A stretch of 64,000 bases of DNA from Hirundichthys speculiger. Lineage: Eukaryota; Chordata; Actinopteri; Beloniformes; Exocoetidae. The notes beneath the pieces were generated by a model. That model made no database searches. It had not been told where the DNA came from and saw nothing but the letters and a program-made list of their open reading frames with translations. The stretch spans positions 1,758,001 through 1,822,000 of the forward strand of contig JAGFBZ010000342.1 of the NCBI GenBank assembly GCA_018398805.1, in the 5' to 3' direction. Below, piece after piece: positions 45,865 through 57,570 of the stretch (positions are counted from its first letter, which is position 1; each line of letters begins with the position of its first letter). Made by a program: the position numbers and the translations under genes.

Positions 45865-47331
45865 AGTCCTAAACCTAGACGGATCTCCTCCTTTAACTCG
45901 ATCAGCTGCCCTCCTGGACCCGTCTCATGCAGCGCTGCCTCTCTAATGTAACCTGAACCTGGTAACCAGATAACACACGCTGCGCTGTGGTCATTAAATT
46001 TGAATCCTCATTTGAAATATGAAGCAAAGACAAGCTTCTTTTGCTTTCAAAGTGCCACCATTAGCCTCGAGCGCTAAAAACACTGAAGACGTCCCAGCAG
46101 AGTGTTCACGTACTTGTGTCATTTACCTTTGTGACGAGCTGCCTGAACCCTCTCCAGTTAGCTTGGACTTCTTGTCATCAGGCGCGAAGAGCAAACAGAA
46201 GCAGGACCGTGCCTTCTTGAATCGTCAAAGCCAGAGTGCGACGAGCAGAATCGCCTCCCCAGGTGACGGCGTACTTCCAAGTGACGTTTACCTTCTGGTA
46301 AATGAGGACTGAGCCTCCTTCATCCCTATTAGCATCCTGCCATGTACCCAACGCCCCGCTCGGTGCCAGTTTCTCCTGACCAGTGAGAAGCAGGGGCGGT
46401 GGGGGAGCTAAGAATATTTTTAAAGCCACCGAGGCCTTCTTTGCTCTAACTTACTCCCCACATGCACACGATAGGTGTGCTGGAGTGCACCTGCTGCCAG
46501 CACACACACACACACACACACTCACTCATGCGCAGACATGAGCAGCCCCCTTTAATCCTCTTTGCTCCTGAAAGGTAGGCCAATCACCGCCTGCTCTGCA
46601 CTGTAAGCTGTTTCTGAAACACCCTGCATGTGTAGCTGAGGGTCAATCTGCCAATCAGCTGAAGAAAATACAAACAAGAGAGGCAGAAAACATAAGCTCC
46701 GCCCTCAACTTCATTTTAACCGTGACACCTTTCTTTCCACGACAAACGCCTGTAAAGCTTGAAAGTATTTCTCCGTGTTCTTTTATCTAGTGCCATCGAC
46801 GAGACTAGAAACAAAGGTCAATTTAAGAGTTTAATATAATCATGAATACAAAGAATCAATATGCCATGCAGAATATTTTAATTGCATATTTTTTAATCGA
46901 ATATTTTCAGATCCCGCAGAGGCGGATCCTTGGTTCTCCTCCTAAGTTTTATGGCCCTATGTCTCAGAATCCAAATGGCCAACAGCAGGTCCAAACACAT
47001 GTGGTTGTGTTTGTCCAGGAAATGAGATGTCCCTTAAATGTTTATCTATGCTGTCACAGACTTTTGGTCGCAAACTGTTGGTGGATGTTACAGTAATTTA
47101 ACTCATAAACCTAAGCTGAGGAACTCACGGTCATAAAAGGAGACAGCATTCCTTCATGTCATGAAGTTTTAGTTTTAACGATTAAACAGTCCTCAGATAA
47201 TTTAATCCTAACAAGCTCCTTTGAAAAGTAACGGCAGCACCATCTGTTGATCCCTGCAAACTCAAACAAGGGACTTAAACGGCCCGAGAGCAGCAGAACA
47301 GAAAACATATATGATGCCTCCACGGTGCTGG
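45865..47331. other. Intergenic, no gene seen; CA microsatellite
   Basis: A CA repeat lies near 46499-46523. The frames at 46019-46312 and 46842-47096 show no recognisable domain. Confidence 0.4.
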
Positions 47332-48370
47332 TAGGGTTGGGAATCTCCTGTAGAGAACCGGTTCTGTGTGTTTCAATTCCATGGAATCGTTTGGCAGTTT
47401 ATCCAGCGATTCTCTTATCGATTCCAACCAGCATGAATCTCATGTAATTTACGCAAGTTACGCACAGTCAATTCCAGAAAGCACTTACGTGATTAAGTTA
47501 CGTCGGTTTAGCACGCGCATTGCAGTTGTAAACAACAAATGCGCCCACCAGGTTCAAACGCTCCAAAGTTTGGCTTCACTTCACCAAAGAAAGATGGCAA
47601 CAAGGCAACTAGCAGTCATTGTAAAGTTGAGATAACAGCGTCGGGAGGGAACACGGCTAACATGCAGAAACATTTGCGCACACAACATGCGATAACGAGT
47701 GTTGTGTTTTGACGCTTCGGACTGATGGATCTCAACCCAGCAGCAGTAGCCAAGCTAAGATCACCTCTGGTAACTCTGGTTAGTAGCTATCCCGCTGCCT
47801 ATGTGCTTCTTTGTAAAACACGCTATAACATTAACGCTATGCTATTAAACGAATGTCTTCTGCATTACATTTAGAAGATGACCGTGACGAGAGAGAGAGT
47901 CTGGCTGGTTCAGAGGCTGGAAGACATGATTATTTTTCTGCTAAAGAATTATTAATTCTTCATAGTATTTGCAGATTTGTACTATGCACTGTTCCGTTGT
48001 ATTTGATAGTATTTATCTCTCTTTATTATTATTTTTGAGTCCTTAGTGAGCTCATATATCCTTTTAAAAGGGAGATTTTTTTCATTTCTATTAGGAAAAA
48101 TCTGTTAGTAAAATGTTCCACATTCTTGTGTATTTGCACAGTTACATATTACAACAGTTAACACGTTATCCAGGCTTTGGGCCTCTTTTGACCTCGCTGT
48201 TGAGTTTGTAAGGTCATGACTTCTAAGTAAAATAATTTATGCTAATAAAACTGTTTGTTCTCCTTTTCCCCCAAATTAAAATCGACAAGAGAATCGATAA
48301 AGAATCGAATCGTTAAACAGTATCGATAATGGCATCGGAAAAGGAAAAATCTTATCAATTCCCATCACTA
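47332..48370 (+). mobile_element. hAT family with TAGGG-TGGGAA ends
   Basis: The left end is TAGGGTTGGGAATC; the right end complement is TAGTGATGGGAATTG. The flanking 8-mers GGTGCTGG and GGCGCTGA match at six positions. Beside each end are AATCGAT-type motifs. A truncated copy in the opposite orientation starts at 54213. A BED-finger relic is inside at about 47594-47695. Confidence 0.78.
47594..47695 (+). pseudogene. BED zinc-finger relic of hAT transposase
   Basis: One frame reads SSHCKVEITASGGNTANMQK followed by HLRTQHAIT. This matches the second half of a BED finger (C..C....S..N...M..HL...H), with one Cys and the HLRTQH pair preserved. There is no start codon in frame, no Cys partner upstream and no catalytic region. 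Another frame over the same bases (47366-47635) is a shadow. Confidence 0.65.
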
Positions 48371-49308
48371 GGCGCTGAGGAATTAGGACGGCGTTGTCTC
48401 CCTGAGCGTGCAGAGGCAAGCCTCCTGCCAGCTAGATTTTGTGAATAATTCCCCCCCGTTCCCCGAGGACGCACAAAGACGTCTTATTCAGACTCTCAAA
48501 CGCAGCGTCGGAGTTACATAAGCCCCTTTGTTTCATACAAAATCACAGCAGCACGAATACAAAGCAGCGGGAGTGCGTGTGCTGGCGTCTGTCTCAGACC
48601 TCTGGAGGGAGGTGAGTTAAACATCAACGCGACTGCGCAGGAACCCGTCCACCCCGTCTGCATCCCTGCATCACAACAGCTCACCGTCGCTCATCCTGTC
48701 TGCTAAAATGCAAGCGTTCGTGCCCTGGAACAGATCTGAAATCAGCGTCTGAGGGATTTATTTCAAGGATGTTGTGGCGTTTGAGTGAAGGGCACGGGGA
48801 GGGGACTGCATGGTGTAACGGGACTCCTAATAGGATTTACCGGTTGCTGTCTGGAGGCCAATCTCCAAAGCCACAAGTCCAGTGGCTGATTGATGGAACA
48901 GTAACAAGGCCTCCGTGCAGAATAAAACTGAAGAGGTGATGGTGATGTGGGAATATTAAGCTTCTATTTTCCACTTTATCCTGTTGCTACAGTTGGCTTT
49001 TCTTCTTTCAGTACCGAACAGTCTGTGCAACGCCACTCCGAGGCTTTGATCCTTTGAAGGACAAAGTCCAAAGCCGTCACAGCAGTCGTCCGCAGATCTT
49101 TGTTAACCTTCAGCTGCGTGAAAGTGTGGAGCATTGCCAGAAAGTTGGTGACTTGGTTCCCAACCCTGATTTTGTGTCCAGTGTCCCCCTCCTCCCAGCA
49201 TTCATGCCATATGACTGAGTGAATGAGAAGTTCAGTGTCTAGTTGTAGTTTCAAAGGCTTGTTTTTGGAAAATATATGACATTACATTACAAAACAGAGG
49301 TCCAAGGG
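48371..49308. other. Intergenic, no gene seen
   Basis: The minus-strand frame at 48976-49254 (MKLQLDTELLIHSVIWHECW) has no domain I recognise. It could be part of the neighbouring transposons; I could not support a call. Confidence 0.4.
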
Positions 49309-49551
49309 CAGAGATGTCAGACTCATTTTCTCTGAGGACCACATCAGCATCATGGTTGCCCTCAAAGGGCCAGATTGACAGCATGAATGTAATAAAATGT
49401 AATGAAAATCATTACAAATCATTACAAATCATTACAAACTACACCTTATTGTATCGTTAAATAACCATGTATTTATTACATATTAAAGTTTCAAATATGT
49501 AACTCATTATTATATTAAACTCAGGGTTTGAGGTTGTAAACCTACTCTCAC

Positions 49552-49603
49552 AGGTGATGTTTACAGAGTCTGTTGCCATGGCAACGGACTCTGTAAACAT
49601 CAC
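49552..49603. repeat. 50-bp near-perfect palindrome
   Basis: GTGATGTTTACAGAGTC, GTTGCC, ATGG, CAACGGACTCTGTAAACATC: arms of about 24 bp with a single T/C mismatch and almost no loop. It is not seen in the other two copies of this hAT family. Confidence 0.8.
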
Positions 49604-49619
49604 TCAGAGTATCCATTGA

Positions 49620-49860
49620 GGCTAAATTTAGCATACTTAGCTCCGCATTTGTTGTCGAAATGTCAACGAAGATTATACTCTTTCTTGACTGACACAAAAG
49701 ACAAACTTTTTTCACCTTGAGATACAAACTTATATTCGTTTTCCTGTCGTTCATAAAACTTCCTTCCTTGTGCATCAATTTCTCTTTTCTTGGATATATT
49801 CGGGTTAGTTTGTAGAGGTTTTTCCATCACTTCAGAAAGTTGTCTTAATGTCTTGCTCAT
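49620..49860 (-). pseudogene. BED-finger N-terminus of hAT transposase
   Basis: The minus-strand frames show MSKTLRQLSEVMEKPLQTN, then KKREIDAQGRKFYERQENEY, then VCLLCQSRKS and KEYNL. This is the canonical start of a hAT transposase: basic KKR, E-N-E-Y-F, CLLC finger. It is split over two frames and truncated after the finger. Confidence 0.65.
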
Positions 49861-50086
49861 GGTGAGATACTGTTATCGTTGTTAGTGACGACGGAATGCA
49901 TTGTGGGAGATGTAGTTTATTGTCAATGTGCGCTTTAAAGCAGTGTAAGCTTATTTTAAGTCTTAAAATATTGGTTTAAAATTTAAGCCAATAATGCACA
50001 AGCTATCAAGGGCCACATAAAATGACGTGGCGGGCCACATTTGGCGGGCGGGCCTTGTGTTTGACACATGTGTCCATGGGTTAGAG

Positions 50087-50785
50087 CAGGGGTGTCAGAC
50101 TCATTTTCTCTGAGGGCCACATTAGCATCATGGTTGCCATCAAAGGGTCAGATTGACAGCATGAATGTAACAAAATGCAATAAAAATCAAAATAAATTAA
50201 ACTACACCTCATTATTCACTCAGTTGTTCACTGGCTAAAGCTGGGCTAGGTTGCTACATTTCTGATATAAAGTCAAGATAAAACATTCCTTAAGAATGAT
50301 CAATACTAGAATATTAATAATACTATTGATAACAGTACTATTTCCAATATTTAACTAATGTGTATTTGTGTACAAATGTGACCCTCTAGCTGCACTGATT
50401 CTGGACCTAAAAAGTTAAGAAACGTAGATTAAACTCTTTCACGACTGACACCGCCTCATAACACAAAAGACATACTGTTATTTAACCTTCAGATACAAAC
50501 TTGTAATTGTTTTCCCATCATTCATGAAACTGCCTTCCTTGTGCATCAATTTTTCTTTTCTTGGACATGGGAAAATTATCTTGCTCATAGCTGCTGTTAT
50601 CGTTGTGGGTAACAACAAAATGCATTGCGGGAGATGTAGTTTATTGTCAATATGTACTTTAAAACGTGTAAGCTTATTTTAAGTCCTAAAATGTTGGTTT
50701 AAAATTTAAGCCAAGCTCTTGAGGGCCACATAAAATGACGTGGTGGGCCACATTTGACCCGCGGGCCTTGTGTTTGACACATGTG
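50087..50785 (-). mobile_element. hAT (Charlie8/ZBED5-like) copy 3
   Basis: It begins CAGGGGTGTCAGACTC and ends TTTGACACATGTG. The flanking 8-mers GGTTAGAG and GGGTAGGG match at six positions. It lies 14 bp from copy 2 in the same orientation. The BED frame is interrupted by a repeat at about 50222-50426 shared with 10249-10556. Confidence 0.78.
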
Positions 50786-52159
50786 GGGTAGGGCCTCCAC
50801 CATGAGGCCTCCAGTCCATCTTACATGCCTGCTGATTCCTGTTTATGGATCTGCTGGAACCTACTCCAGTCGTCTTTGGGTGAAAGGCAGAGGTACAACC
50901 TAGACAGGTCACCGGTCGTTTGCACGTCCTGTTCTTGGGATGGAGCATCGTCTCATATATGGTTTGGGTTGGAAAAGTTCAAAGGCATGTACTGATAGGT
51001 TACATGTCAAAAGAAGAAGGATTACATTTGCAAATCACTTTCCAGACTAGCTCCCCAGCCCACTGGTTTCATGTTCGTCTCTGTCTCTCGTCATCTTCCT
51101 CTCCCGGTCCACGCTCCTCTTCCATTCTTCAAGTGAACTGACAGCAGCCGACATTTGAACTGATGCTCCGGGATCCAGTGAGCTGATTCATCAGCAGCAG
51201 CAGAGGAGTCCTGCAGGGGAGGGGTTTTTATTTTAAAAGGAAAAGTGTCTGAGATAATGTCAAAGCAATGTTTGGAATTTAAATTAAGTCCTACAGCCGG
51301 CCTCCGTCGCTCACGACCCTTGAGCGGCACGCACCCGTCGTCACGCTCGTGCCCTGGAGACCGTGGTGTCGTCGCTTCGCAGAGACGGGGGGGAAGCCCC
51401 TTCAGTTTAGCTCGACCGACTCGCAGATGAGTCACAGCGAGGGCAAATTCAAATGTGTCTGTCCAAACAAACACATCGCTTTACAGAGCTAACAAGGAGG
51501 GAGGGCGGGGGGGGGGGGGTTTATGTAACAAACTCCTATGCCAACTGTCTCCAAGGGCCTTGGGGTAACAGTCCAAGTCCTGACGCTGCTTCAGTAGAAT
51601 CTAAGACGACGTTTGGGCCGGAGAGCTTTGGCCGTCCTTGATGGTTTAGCCGGTCTGTGGATGCATCCCTGCAGCTCAGTGTGAATCAGTATTCTCTCTG
51701 GAGACGGACAGGATTAAGACCATTGATCAGACCATCAATCCCAAGCAATCAGTGACTGGAGCACGCGTGAGGTCCGGCTGGTGAGCACATAAAATTTCAA
51801 CCCATGTTGTTGTTGTGGAGCTGTGTGAGGCGCTTCTGTTTATGACGCCCCAGCTTTGTCGGCGCAGCGTTGAAGAGGCGGAGTCACAGCAGTAAATCAC
51901 CGCTTCCCCTCCCAGAGGACACCGCGCATCACCTGAGACCCCAACGGTGACGTCTACGGGGGAAAAGGTATTCAAAAAGGAAAGGTGGGAGATGACCGAG
52001 TGGAATTTCGGTCCAAATAAACGTTTTAGCGGCGGCTGAGCACATATCGTCACTAATGAGATCATTTCCATCCAGTCAAATTTGTTATAAAGTCGAAGAA
52101 TAAAAACACAGTCTTCATTAAAAAAAATCTAACTATAGAAACCTAAAAAAAAAAATTAA
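50786..52159. other. Intergenic, no gene seen
   Basis: It contains a poly-G run near 51507-51520. The frames at 51091-51474 and 51727-52071 have no recognisable domain. Confidence 0.4.
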
Positions 52160-52866
52160 ATATGTTTATTTCTGCAGTAAAGCTGGGCATTTTAATGGGA
52201 GTTGGTGGAGACTTGCTCTGTTTTTTTAGTCAGCACCTAGTGGTCAGTCGAGGAACTGCAGCTTCAGTTTCTTCCTGGGTTGCCTCCTGGGTGTTGGCGC
52301 TTGGGACAAACGTCTGTCAGGGTTGTCAGGGGCCTCAAACAAGAGAAGGAGCAGCTGCCTTAAGCACAGCTGACCAATCATGGAACCAGCTACCAGTTTG
52401 GGTTCAGCTGGCTGACACCACCTCCATCTTTAAAACTAAATTGAAAACATTTCTGTTCAGTAAAGCCTACAGTTAGTCTAAACTATAGTGTGTAGGGGCT
52501 AATAGTTATAGCCATAGTTGTAGGAGCTCAGACTAGAGTAGCTCGTCTTAATCACAGCTTCATCATAGCTATGCTGCTATAGGCCTACGCTGCAGGGAGA
52601 CGCCAACATGATCTGCTGAGTGGTGTCTCCACTGCTTTTCTCCTTTTCCTTCCCTTTCCTCCTCCCTTCCTCCTCCTCCAGCTCATTCCATAGTTAATTA
52701 GGAGCACCTTGTCTTACTTACTTGCCATTATCATTGATTAAGATGTAATATTATAATTTCAGTTAATGATATTTGCTCGGGGGTCATTATCTGGGTCTCA
52801 GTAAAGTGCCTGGAGGCAATTGGCATTGTGACAGACGCTATACAAATAAAATGGAATTGAACTGAA
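52160..52866 (+). mobile_element. LINE 3' end with C-terminal coding remnant
   Basis: The plus-strand frame to 52476 ends SWNQLPVWVQLADTTSIFKT followed by KLKTFLFSKAYS and a stop. This resembles the extreme C-terminus of fish non-LTR retrotransposon ORF2 (WN.LP..V....S...FK..LK..LF). About 390 bp of 3' UTR follows, matching 5905-6250 and ending in an AATTGAACTGAAT-type tail. 5'-truncated. Confidence 0.65.
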
Positions 52867-54212
52867 TCAGAGCAAACTGGGTCTTTTTTTGGGGGGGCGG
52901 GTCATCTTAAAGAAACAGAAGCTCTAGTGCAGCCAGCAGACATGCTGCAAAAACAAGGCACACCCATTGATCCATGGACGAGAACGTCTAATAGGCACAA
53001 AGGTACCTGTCAGTCATTAATTAACCTTTGACCCTTTTATGGCCAACACCATGATGATGTCACGGTACTAGCTGAAGGCTGAGTAGAAGGAATGGGCTAA
53101 ACCGTCATTGCACGCCGGTCTCCACTGCCAGCCAAAAATAAATAAATAAAATGTTGGACGTCTCTGAAAAGCCGTCTTTTACCAGCACATTGGATAATAA
53201 TTAGTTATTACGACAAATATGAGATAACATCGGCTTCGCTCAGAAACGCCCAAATGTGTCGTACTGCTCTAATTACTGTGAAGGTGAGAACATAACGCTC
53301 CACCTGGAGAACGCAGCAGGGTTCAGTCTGGGTGGAAAATGTCACCCGTCATCAGGGAGAGCTGCTCTGTTTCAGATCCCTCCCCGGTTGCCGTGGTTTC
53401 TGCCGCAGCTGCCACTCACCTGCAGGGATGCTAATTATAGGGCCCCTCGTAAATTAACAATGCACATCAGGGTTTTCTGCCGTGAAGTGCAGCACGCCCA
53501 CATCTGTACGCACGTGGGTGCAGAGAGGCGGCGAGTGAGGGTTAAAGACCTCTGCAGATGTTCCGGCGCTGACCGGAGGGGAACAGATGAGCGCCGGGCC
53601 GAGTAAAGAAAAACAAAGAAACTCATACAGGATGAAACGCCGTTAAACAAAACCACAGAGAAGCATCACAGACTTTTAATATAAAGCTCTATGAAGTGGA
53701 GACGAGCAGACTCGTCCTGCTGCTGACCTCAATTTCCTCTCCGTTCGCCTACAGCCGTGATTTCCCACAATCCCCTGGGCTTGCTCATGGGCGAGAAGGA
53801 ATGAGTCAGAGCTCCTGAGCGGAGCCGACTTTCAAGAGTCGTGAGGAGCGTCGGATACGTGTACACCCGCACACATCCTGAGCACGAACAGAGCAAAGAT
53901 CGTTTTCCTCATTCGGGCCGTGAACGTTCAGCCCACGGTAACGGGTTCACATGAACACGCCGGGATCTCTAAAACAGAACAGAACGGCAGCTCTGCTCTG
54001 GGCGACTCATCGTTACATCCTGGCAGATGGTTTGATGACTGCGTGAGTTTAGAAAACCATCCCATCAGCTGAATGAAAGTTTCCCCACGTCATTTAAATG
54101 CAACAGGCCAATCTGCATTTTAGATGTTTAAAGTTCTGGTTATTCAAATTCTATTTATGACCAGTTGCTGTAAAGATATCTTCTGGTGGAGTTAAAATAA
54201 TCATCTGATTAT
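52867..54212. other. Intergenic, no gene seen
   Basis: No recognised coding sequence or repeat. Confidence 0.4.
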
Positions 54213-54633
54213 TAGGGATGGGAACTGATAAGATTTTTCCGATTCCGATTCCATTATCGATACTGTTTAACGATTCGATTCTTTATCGATTCTAATTTGG
54301 GGAAAAAGTAGACCAGTTTTATTAGCATTAATTTTTTTTTACTTAGAAGTCACGACCTTACAAACTTAACAGCGAGGTCAAAAGAGGCCCAAAGCCTGGA
54401 TAACGTGTTAACTGTTGTAATATGTAACTGTGCAAATACACAAGAATGTGTAACATTTTACTAACAGATTTTTCCTAATAGAAATTTAAAAAAAAATCTC
54501 CCTTTTAAAAGGATATATGAGCTCACTAAGCACTCAATAATAATAATAATAAAGATAAATACTATCAAATACAACGGAACAGTGCATAGTACAAATCTGC
54601 AAATACTATGAAGAATTAACAATTCTTTTGCAG
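54213..54633 (-). mobile_element. hAT family with TAGGGATGGGAA ends, truncated
   Basis: It starts TAGGGATGGGAACTG and matches 47930-48370 in reverse complement. It breaks off near GAAGAATTAACAATTC, where the palindromic element begins. Confidence 0.75.
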
Positions 54634-54644
54634 CCATATAGCCT

Positions 54645-54911
54645 CTTCCGTTTGCTAAAGCCAATACCCGTTATGCTGACTCCCTTACTCACTTTGTAGG
54701 TGTGGCAATGGGGGTGTCTTTTGCCCTTTCCACAAATTTGGTATCTTGCGATCGCGGGTAGTGGGTGGTCTGACCACCCGCAACCCGCAACCCTAAACCC
54801 GCGATTGCAAGATACCAAGTTTGCGGAAAGGACAAAAGACACGCCCATTGCCACACCTACAATGTGACTAAGGGAGTCGGCATAACGGGTAGCGGCTTTA
54901 GGGAGCGGAAG
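54645..54911. repeat. 267-bp imperfect palindrome
   Basis: The left arm from CTTCCGTTTGCTAAAGCC runs through GTAGGTGTGGCAATGGGGGT to CTTGCGATCGCGGG. The right arm is its near complement, from CCCGCGATTGCAAG through ACACGCCCATTGCCACACC to GGCTTTAGGGAGCGGAAG. Arms are about 115 bp and the central spacer is 30-40 bp. It abuts the truncated hAT and may be a foldback-type insertion. Confidence 0.85.
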
Positions 54912-56250
54912 ATTGCATTAGCAGTTAGCGAAGGTTCCTAAACCCGCAATTTGCAGGTAGTGGCTAGTAGGTAGCGGCTAGCGGGAAGTGTACGATTGGG
55001 GCCAACATGTTTAGAAGTATGAAAACAATAAAGTTTACAGTTATAGTTGCATAAATTGTCTATATTTCATTACTTTATATACTAAAATGCTTAAAATGGA
55101 ATTCTCAAAAATTAAAGAGCGAAAAACACCGAAAATGAAAAAAAAATTTAAACAGAATTTGAGAAAAAATAAAACCGATTTCATAGGGCCCTGCTTATGT
55201 CTTTCCCTCTAGGCGGTGAGTTAACACACCTGAGTATTCCAGACCAGTAAACTTTTAGAGCATCAGCTTTTATTATTATTATTATTATATTAATTAGCAG
55301 TTTCCAACTGTATAAACTGTCAAGATTTCAGGGTAAATTATTGTTGGAAAAACTACATATTGTTCCAGACGGACGTGCAGCTGTGATCAGCAGATACGAG
55401 CTGGAAGCACTCCGCTCAGCGGCGAGGCTCCCCGAAGGTTACAGCTGAGAAGTCTGAACCTTTTAAAGACTTTCAAGGACAGTCGTCATGGTAACAAGCA
55501 CCAGCAAATTCATAACGGGAGTGAAACCCAAACCTGAGGGCAGGGAACAAGACTGCAGCTCGGAGCACGTCAGCTGACAGCGTGCTGCAGGTACTAGCCT
55601 GCTGACGTCTGACTCTGAAAGGAGGATATTAAAACACGTCAGTCACTGAGTCCTCACTGTGTTACAAACCTTTGAGGAGCATCCCTGAGAGATTTGAGGA
55701 GCTGTGAAGATACTTGAAGAGCAGCGACCTCTGGTGGCCGTTCAGGAGAAGCATCTGTCTCTACAGGGACGATTTGATGCATACATACTTATATATATTC
55801 AGATATTTCACTGGAACTCATTTCCACCTGGAATTTAGAGTTTATTCCTTTTGTTTTATCTAGAGTTTCTTGTGACCCAGTAAGAAGAAAATAAACACAT
55901 AAATTAAAGCTGATATCACTTAATACTCAGTTTGTTTATGTGGTTTCTTTAATACAAGATTTTTATAGTGAAAGAATATAAAAGAAACAGCTGGGAGCAT
56001 TGATGCTTGTTTTCACAGTAAGTCATCAAATTTAAGATTTCCTGGCCGAATTAAGACATAAAAACATATTCAAAGTGAATTTTACAGCACAGCATGGACT
56101 CAAACTGCATTGAAAACAAGATAATCTCTTTTCAAGTCATCTCTGACTTGAACTCTTCGCAAGAACAGAACAGTTTGCGGTGCGAAGCGTCTTGAAACTG
56201 CAAGAAAATAAAACATCAGGCCTCAAGGATCACTCTGCTACGGCGGAGTG
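54912..56250. other. Intergenic, no gene seen
   Basis: It has short repeats of TAGCGGCTAG type next to the palindrome (54950-54985). No coding recognised beyond that. Confidence 0.4.
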
Positions 56251-57570
56251 AAAAAATTGTGGACAATTTTTTTTTTTTTTTCATTCCTCACTTAGAGAAT
56301 AAAGACGAAATGTCAAGAATTAAGTTGAAATGTCGAGAATAAAGTCAAGATGCAGTTTCCGGAATAAAGTCGAGATGTTGAGAATAAAGTAAAGATGCAG
56401 TTTCCAGAATAAAGTTGAAACATCGAGAATAAAGTCGAAACATCGAGAATAAAGTTGAAACGTCGAGAATAAAGTCGAAACATCGAGAATAAAGTCAAAA
56501 CGTCGAGAATAAAGTCGAAACATCGAGAATAAAGTCGAAACATCGAGAATAAAGTCAAGATGCAGTTTTCGGAATAAAGTCGAAACATCGAGAATAAAGT
56601 CAAGATGCAGTTTTCGGAATAAAGTCGAAACATCGAGAATAAAGTTGAAACGTCGAGAATAAAGTCGAAACATCGAGAATAAAGTTGAAATGTCGAGAAT
56701 AAAGTCGAAACATCGAAAATAAAGTTGAAACGTCGGGAATAAAGTCGAAACATCGACAATAAAGTCGAAACATCGAGAATAAGGTCAAAACATCGAGAAT
56801 AAAGTCGAAACATCGAGAATAAAGTCAAGATGTAGTTTTCGGAATAAAGTCGAAACATCGAGAATAAAGTCGAAACATCGAGAATAAAGTAAAGATGCAG
56901 TTTCCAGAATAAAGTTGAAACATCGAGAATAAAGTCGAAACATCGAGAATAAAGTCGAAACATCGAGAATAAAGTTGAAACGCGAGAATAAAGTCAAAAC
57001 GTCGAGAATAAAGTCGAAACATCGAGAATAAAGTCGAAACATCGAGAATAAAGTGGAAACATCGGGAATAAAGTCGAAACGTCGAGAATAAAGTCGAAAT
57101 GTCGAGAATAAAGTCGAAATAAAGTCGAAACATCGAGAATAAAGTCGAAACATCGAGAATAAAGTCGAAACATTGAGAATAAAGTTGAAACTTCGAGAAT
57201 AAAGTCGAAACGTCGAGAATAAAGTTGAAATATTGAGAATAAAGTCGAAACATCGAGAATAAAGTCAAGATGCAGTTTCCGGAATAAAGTCGAAATGTTT
57301 AGAATAAAGTTGAAATGTCGAGAATAAAGTTGAAATGCAGTTTCCAGAATCGGTGTAGTTTCTTTTTCTGAATAGGCGTAATTTCTGATACAATCTCTTC
57401 AAAGTACGAATACTTATTATAATACTGTGTCTATGTGATAAAAGCACATAGATACAGACATTATGTTGGTAGAGTAAAGCTGTTTTTTTTTTCTCGACTT
57501 TATCCTCTAAGTGAGGAATAAAAAAAAAAAGCTCATTGTCCACAGTTTTTTTCTCACTGTTGCCCTAAAA
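56240..57570. mobile_element. Foldback-like element carrying a 20-bp minisatellite
   Basis: Left flank: a GGAGTGAAAAA stretch, TTGTGGACAATTTTTTT, then CATTCCTCACTTAGAGAATA. Right flank in complement: a CAGTGAGAAAAA stretch, TGTGGACAATGAGC, then ATTCCTCACTTAGAGGATA. These inverted ends bracket the 20-bp array, so the array sits inside a terminal-inverted-repeat element. No TSD identified. Confidence 0.7.
56293..57350. repeat. 20-bp minisatellite, about 50 units
   Basis: The consensus unit is GTCGAAACATCGAGAATAAA, with transitions at several positions and recurrent longer units containing GATGCAGTTT(T/C)CGGAAT. The unit lacks stops in the minus-strand frames, so frames of 92-216 residues (FRLYSRCFDFILDVSTLFSM-type 20-residue period) appear. 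These are repeat artefacts with no conserved domain. Confidence 0.92.

Larger units (their letters stand above)
49309..50072 (-). mobile_element. hAT (Charlie8/ZBED5-like) copy 2
   Basis: It starts CAGAGATGTCAGACTC (degenerate CAGGGGTGTCAGACTC) and ends TGTGTTTGACACATG. The flanking 8-mers TCCAAGGG and TCCATGGG differ at one base. Its minus strand encodes the transposase N-terminus. A 50-bp palindrome lies at 49552-49603. Confidence 0.82.

Noticed and set aside
56313..57268. Long minus-strand open frames of 92-216 residues rich in FRLYSR/FDFILD
   Set aside because: They are produced by a 20-bp tandem repeat whose unit has no stop in these frames. No start context, domain or splice support.
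56293..57350. CRISPR-like regular short repeats
   Set aside because: The repeats are contiguous without unique spacers, and the genome is vertebrate.
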